From Ostrinia nubilalis (lineage: Eukaryota; Arthropoda; Insecta; Lepidoptera; Crambidae), in the NCBI RefSeq assembly GCF_963855985.1, contig NC_087092.1, positions 7,626,001 to 7,690,000 of the forward strand: 64,000 nucleotides of DNA, written 5' to 3'. Positions 60,301-64,000 of the stretch are shown in pieces. Below the pieces are notes generated by a model that was not told the DNA's origin, did not search any database, and saw only the letters and a list, made by a program, of their open reading frames with translations. Position numbers and translations under genes: made by a program. Every line of letters starts with the position of its first letter. Position 1 is the stretch's first letter.

Positions 60301-63300
60301 TTTATATTACAGTCAACAGCACATCAAGCAAGACTCACATTTTTGTTGAAAAATAACACCTATTGTCTTTACATACAGCGTTTAATTTGATGTGCCGACG
60401 TCTGTAATATGAGCGCACTGATTGTTTCCAATCAGAATTAATTTTAATGACTGTATAATTGATTCGGGCAGCTATAACATGAAATACAATAATATTATGT
60501 AAAAAGTAACCAACCAGAAAATCGCTTAATATGATTTAACGCGAGTCGCACTTGATCGGTTTTAGGGCACTAATTGGAAAATATTGTAAAGCATTCTTAT
60601 TATTATCGACCTTCTGCTGAGTATTATTATATATTATTAACGATTAACTTTAAATAATATTAAACCCTTTCCATTGTTTTGATGAAGATTATTATAATTA
60701 CCTACTGACATTTAAAAATTAAAAAATCACGTGTCTTGTAATGTAAATAGCCATAACATAATTCAACTGCCCCTTAGTAGATATTTTGCATTTCAATTTT
60801 CAGTACAACATTCATTACCAAATTATGTTGTTTATCTACTACTGAAAAGAAAAAGTTTCTGGACTTGCCGACTTATTATTTATATTGTAATTTAGTAAGT
60901 TAATAATTTCCTCAAATTAACATTAAGCGACTATTAAAACTAGGTCAGACATGAATTTAATTATGCATAGTAGGTATGATGGTGTATGACAGTAGATAAT
61001 GTAAGAATAATAGTTAGTTTACCTACTTGTAAACCGACTAGAATTGGGTAAACATGAAACAAGTAATTTTCTATTTAATATATTCATTGCTCAATATCTG
61101 ACGTTAAAATTGACGGTTTTCCACAATATCCTTGTCGAATCTTGTACCCAGATAAACGGATGGAAACTTGAGAGGAGCATGCTTATTTTGAAAGATATTT
61201 GCATGTAACTGCAACTTACTACCTCATCCATCTTACCCTCCCTGTCTAAGCACTTAATATTCCTGCCAGGCTCCCCCTACCGGAAACATCAAATCATACA
61301 AAATTGTACCTTATATGCAATGTGCTTCGTTCTATAACTGGGTGATGGACGAATCAAGATTCAGTTTGGTATGGCCTAAATTGATTTTTCCTCAGTGACG
61401 CGTCAATTGAGTTCACTGCTGCCAGGCGATGATTACAATCATCAGCTGGAAACGTTTTTTATTTTTCAATATAAATTTATCTATAATTACCCAATTCTAG
61501 CTGTCCTTTAACTTATGTATACAGAAAGATTTATTGTTAGAATAACGATGTTGCAGCTATCATTACTGTTACCTGTATATTATTTACTGTATGAATAGAT
61601 TTTATGTTTTCGATTTACACGCTGTAATTATAATTAGTTCAATTTTGAAATATCAGCTGGTAGTGCAACTAAAATTATTACAGCTTTAAAATTACTTTTG
61701 CGCTGTTGAGAAATTATTTTATTACCACCACACAATGCCACCACATGTTTAAAATCCTCGGTAATGATTTACGGGATAGGAAAAAATGTGTGCAAAAACA
61801 AAGATTACCTATGATAGGAACATGTTATGTTGAGAATAAAGAATAAGAAATGCAGATACATTTTTCAGTTCACTTGTCTTTTTTAAATGCTGTATTTAAA
61901 AAAATCATTGTAATAGTAAAACGCATTATGTAGGTAACTAGTAACTACCTAAGATGTATGTTGAAAATTCATTTTATGCAATGTATGATTTGTTGCCTGC
62001 TCTATTGCCGACCTACCTATTGTAATTATTCAAATAATTATTGTTTAATATGTGGTGTTTTCTCTCATATTCTTTATGATAATGGTAGCTACTATTGAAC
62101 TTTGAATGAATGGAGTGAGATTAGATTTTAATGGGCACAAAAGAGAAATGATAATAATTAGGTACCTATGTATTTAATAACTTACAGACTACTTGTTAGT
62201 GCCCACCAATTTTACCTGCGTTTTATTACTTTTATTATCTGACCTTATCAAACTTTTCTTTCAAAACCAAGATTTTATTCTTTTGTTTGCATCCAAAGAA
62301 AATGTGAATAAGTTGCTTAATTGGCATGTTCATTTGTTAATAGCTGTCAATTATATTTTGGTTTGTTTAAAAGAAAAAGAATTATGTAAATAGTGCTATG
62401 ATACTAACGCCAGTTTTTAAAGATATATTTAAAATAATCCGACGTGTCTTGTAATTTTAAAATACTTACAATAAGTAGTAAGCATTTTTGCGAGAATATT
62501 GATACTAAAACTTGCGATTTTATATTGTTTATAAACATGAAAGTGTATGTAAATATTTTATTGATAAGATAATTAATTTATACTTCATAGAATAAACTTG
62601 TCTATAAAAGTATTGTTTATTATTTATTCAATTCTAATATTCTTAATAATTTTAAAAATATCCCTTTTGATCCAATGGTCTCTATTACTATAGGTACTTA
62701 CTGTATTTATTTGTGCGATTTGTGCACACCAGTTGGTGTCACAACTTTAATGGGTATCTCTAGTGGCGCCAACTAGTGAGCGCAATGTGTAAGGTGCCTT
62801 GCCCTAACTTTGAAATCATATTACAGTTGATTTTTAATTTTGAATATTGTGGTGGTACATAATTGGATTGTAGCGAAAGGTGTATGCTATGTGTCTAATT
62901 CGTTAAGGCATATTATAGGCTACCTGCTTGAAGGCCCAATGTTTTCGACGCAATAGAAAACGAAAAACCTTAGTCCAACTATGAAACAGATACAGAGCTA
63001 TACTTACCTACAGTTTGGTTTAACTAAACCATTCTCGAGCAAGGTACTAATTTAGTTTTTTTTTTTAATTTCAGCCAGGTCAAACGGGTTACGGACAACC
63101 GGGCCAACCTGGCTATGGACAACAGGGTTACGGGCAACCCGGACAACAGGGTTACGGGCAACCCGGACAACAGGGTTACGGGCAGCCTGGACAACTGGGT
63201 TACGGAGGACAACCACAAGGCGGTGGACTCGAAATGGGCCACGGTCCATATCCATCAATTGGGGCGGGAGGAACCATCTCCCCACAAGTACAACAATGGT

Positions 63301-63765
63301 TCCAAGCTGTAGATAAAGACCGATCTGGATTTATCACGGCTCCCGAACTAAAAGCTGCGCTTGTAAATGCACAAGGCCAGACATTTTCAGAAACGGCGTG
63401 CAACTTGATGATTGGTAAGGACATTACAGGCTGCAACATATCGAAAGAATGGCATTAGCGCAAAATTTAATATTTTGATCAACCACAACATTTAATTATT
63501 CTTGAATTTGATTGAGCGTTAGAATAAAGACAAATACCTAACCTACCGTTTCGTGGAACATTTATGTAATTCTATCACCTACTAGGTACCTACTTACTTG
63601 TCTTATTGTTTTATTTCACAGGAATGTTCGATAAGGATCGTTCCGGCCATATCAACGTTGAAGAGTTTGACAAGTTGTACACCTACATCAACCAGTGGCT
63701 GGCGGTTTTCAAAACATATGACACTGATCAATCTGGACAAATCGATGAACAAGAACTCTCTAAGG
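54303..63765 (+). CDS. PEF1: Peflin-type penta-EF-hand protein, 3' part beyond window
   Basis: Three coding exons are visible: 54303-54314, 63075-63414 and 63622-63765, in phases 0, 1 and 1. Exon 1 holds only MAYN before GTAAGT; exon 2 continues [20 protein letters not shown], so the joint reads as one Gly/Gln/Tyr/Pro-rich repeat domain. Then come EF-hands: [36 protein letters not shown], each with the expected acidic positions. A long N-terminal Gly-rich repeat plus penta-EF-hands is the peflin layout; the partner ALG-2/PDCD6 has a much shorter N-terminus. Peflin binds ALG-2 in a calcium-dependent way and modulates COPII vesicle export. Remaining EF-hands and the stop lie right of the window. 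The first intron (8.76 kb) contains the whole LRIG gene. Confidence 0.82.
54868..55610. mobile_element. MITE family gamma, intact copy (743 bp), in peflin intron 1
   Basis: Terminal inverted repeats of about 27 bases: TAGCCCGACCAGGAACATAA... and its complement ending GGTCAGGCTA, with TA on both sides. It is near-identical to the interrupted copy at 23516-25728 and shows how that copy looked before insertion. No transposase frame. Confidence 0.8.
56137..56143 (+). promoter_or_regulatory. Candidate TATA box of the LRIG gene
   Basis: TATAAAA lies 229 bp upstream of the LRIG start codon, inside the peflin intron. Transcription from it would begin near 56165-56170, leaving a ~200-base leader. It is a single motif, so confidence is modest. 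Confidence 0.4.
56366..59050 (+). CDS. LRIG: LRIG-like leucine-rich repeat and Ig domain membrane protein, intronless
   Basis: One uninterrupted 894-codon frame. Residues 1-22 form a signal peptide ([15 protein letters not shown]); a Cys-rich LRR cap follows (CPLKCDC). Then come 15 leucine-rich repeats (~55-400) with repeats such as [19 protein letters not shown], a C-terminal LRR cap ([14 protein letters not shown]...ENC, ~403-450), three Ig domains (~455-745) with conserved Cys-Trp-Cys pattern (LVCSA/FLWRK/YQCIV; LNCAA/ISWKK/YSCAA; LQCMI/IKWLK/YECEI), one TM helix ([20 protein letters not shown], ~752-774) and a ~120-residue cytoplasmic tail. This architecture defines the LRIG family (lambik in Drosophila), cell-surface modulators of receptor tyrosine kinases and BMP signalling; Kekkon proteins have fewer LRRs and one Ig. 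It lies on the same strand inside peflin intron 1. An out-of-frame ATG four bases upstream may lower initiation. Confidence 0.93.
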   Translation: MKMGDSYLLLFITILLLIRASVENESNDCPLKCDCLKQYVDCSRKNLVSVPKIPQWVEQLDLSYNRLSGNVTGSLDNLMSLKVLKLDKNLLHHIPDILKHEEIQEVSLNRNMIGSIDAGHFPANSSIRILNLNSNNIKLIEEGALNNLTNMMILKLNRNEITSLPNDLFKYQSNLRTLELNHNKLHVINGLLFQGLSNLTVLKLKYNNIDNIMDGAFFGFRSVNLLQLDHNKIRSISKGWMYGLESLATLSMSNNLIREVDPGSWELCANLKMLDLSNNYLVEIEGRTFQHLKNLETLNLSYNNISSISQEAFSHMIKLRTLHLNNNKISWTVEDMSGPFSKLQNLVTFSLAANHIKSINSRAFEGLSNLGELDLTGNNITSIQQHAFDSMMKLKKLHLNSSSLLCDCNILWIVKWMREKVDQKYITATCAYPAEVSGQTISKLKEENCGDSPKPKVVEHPKAHLAIKGRPANLVCSATSSPFSNMTFLWRKNNENLSNPTVYENITLSVTGKSRATSVLVIPNVTHADSGKYQCIVSNNFGTTYSSKAKINIVTFPKFIKTPTNVTVKTGETVTLNCAATGDPPPEISWKKDGGNDFPAARERRMNVMPTDHLFFIVNAKTTDMGIYSCAAKNPAGTIIANATLSVLQEPSFVRVMENKEVTSGDSVVLQCMISGSPKPVIKWLKDGTPIVHTERHYLTAEDQLLIIIGAESGDAGRYECEITNELGTKKDMTELRVLPPVAIMVNEEDMTGIIIITVVCCAVGTSIIWVVIIYHTRRRMARAVPNYPTESMKMTQIVHSDSDSPAIFPDNVSEHSSCKDSGTGDSAKQTSFDGVPADRNDQVHFETAVCHSYSPVPEAHKLLPSSFKPSIQVCVNTSVTPATYSFSSHSDNI
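59051..59990 (+). terminator. LRIG 3'UTR with candidate poly(A) signals
   Basis: Overlapping AATAAA signals at 59964-59969 and 59968-59973 would give a 3'UTR of about 0.93 kb. Further AATAAA sequences occur near 61837 and 62592, so longer 3'UTRs are possible. The region is AT-rich and non-coding. Confidence 0.5.
60307..60407. mobile_element. Small MITE, about 100 bp
   Basis: The imperfect inverted ends are TTACAGTCAACAGCACATCA and TTGATGTGCCGACGTCTGTA. A related copy lies at 21333-21420. Non-coding, in peflin intron 1 downstream of LRIG. Confidence 0.5.
60408..63074. other. Rest of peflin intron 1
   Basis: AT-rich sequence without recognisable exon. The 66-codon frame at 62193-62393 and other short frames have no domain. 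Nothing else identified before the polypyrimidine tract at 63053-63074 that precedes peflin exon 2. Confidence 0.4.
63075..63414 (+). CDS. PEF1: Peflin exon 2: Gly/Gln/Tyr repeats and EF-hand 1
   Basis: The acceptor is TTTAATTTCAG. The exon has repeats of GYGQPGQ (five or more, near 63075-63210), then [20 protein letters not shown] with the first EF loop. The repeats are nearly identical at DNA level (CAGGGTTACGGGCAACCCGG), so their number may vary between individuals. Donor GTAAGG in phase 1. Confidence 0.9.
63622..63765 (+). CDS. PEF1: Peflin exon 3: EF-hands 2 and 3
   Basis: The acceptor is TATTTCACAG. It encodes [20 protein letters not shown], then [20 protein letters not shown] and EQELSK. 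Donor GTAGGT in phase 1; the next exon is outside the window. Confidence 0.9.
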
Positions 63766-64000
63766 GTAGGTTTTAAAGACGTTTATAAGAATGCAAAGTA
63801 AAAGTTAAATTGTGTACTAAATGCGCTAATACACTTATTTTTATAAATAAGCCCATTGCTCAAGTAACTAAGATACCCTTTCAAAATCAGTAATTATCTT
63901 GCCATGCATTTAGTTATTCGTGTCCTACTGAGCGAGTGTCCATTCTCTTTTTACATTTAATCCATGAAGTAAAGTAGTATCAAATAACTTCGGTAGTCAT

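Overview
The window is AT-rich animal nuclear DNA, almost certainly from a lepidopteran (moth or butterfly). It has split genes with GT-AG introns. It is loaded with mobile elements of types common in moths: RTE-like LINE 3' ends, a LINE tail with a GACA microsatellite, hAT, Tc1/mariner-like and TTAA-flanked elements, and many small foldback MITEs. The species was not identified.

Four protein-coding genes are supported. (1) Positions 12943-36524, + strand: 14 exons of an ELK-type voltage-gated potassium channel (KCNH family). They run from the PAS domain through S1-S6, the GFGN filter, the C-linker and the cyclic-nucleotide-binding homology domain to a coiled coil and stop codon. All splice phases agree and give 1026 residues; only the short first coding exon is missing, presumably left of the window. 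(2) Positions 52028-53775, - strand: a complete five-exon NECAP endocytic adaptor (242 aa), ending in the WVQF motif. (3) Positions 54303-63765 and beyond, + strand: the 5' part of a peflin-type penta-EF-hand protein. Its first coding exon appears to be only four codons long. It lies head to head with NECAP across a 527-bp shared promoter region. (4) Positions 56366-59050, + strand: an intronless 894-aa LRIG-like membrane protein (15 LRRs, 3 Ig domains, one TM segment), which lies inside the first intron of peflin.

Layout. 1-12.9 kb: a LINE endonuclease fragment cut by the window edge, several foldback elements and a TTAA-flanked element; no gene exon found. 12.9-36.5 kb: the Elk gene. Its large introns hold a TTAA-flanked element with another element inside it (19.8-22.3 kb) and a four-layer nest of small elements (23.5-25.7 kb). 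36.5-52 kb: a gene-free block holding two copies of one 5'-truncated LINE, a second copy of the 0.67-kb foldback element, a self-nested hAT-type element with an internal minisatellite (43.1-46.2 kb), and a decayed hAT transposon with an RTE insertion (46.3-48.3 kb). 52-64 kb: the NECAP / peflin / LRIG cluster.

The most unusual structure is at 43141-46172. What looks like one giant palindrome is better explained by a non-autonomous hAT-type element carrying a GC-rich ~103-bp tandem repeat, with a second copy of the same family inserted into it in inverted orientation. An exact 8-bp target duplication flanks both the inner and the outer copy. All family assignments were made by reading the sequence; no database search was possible.
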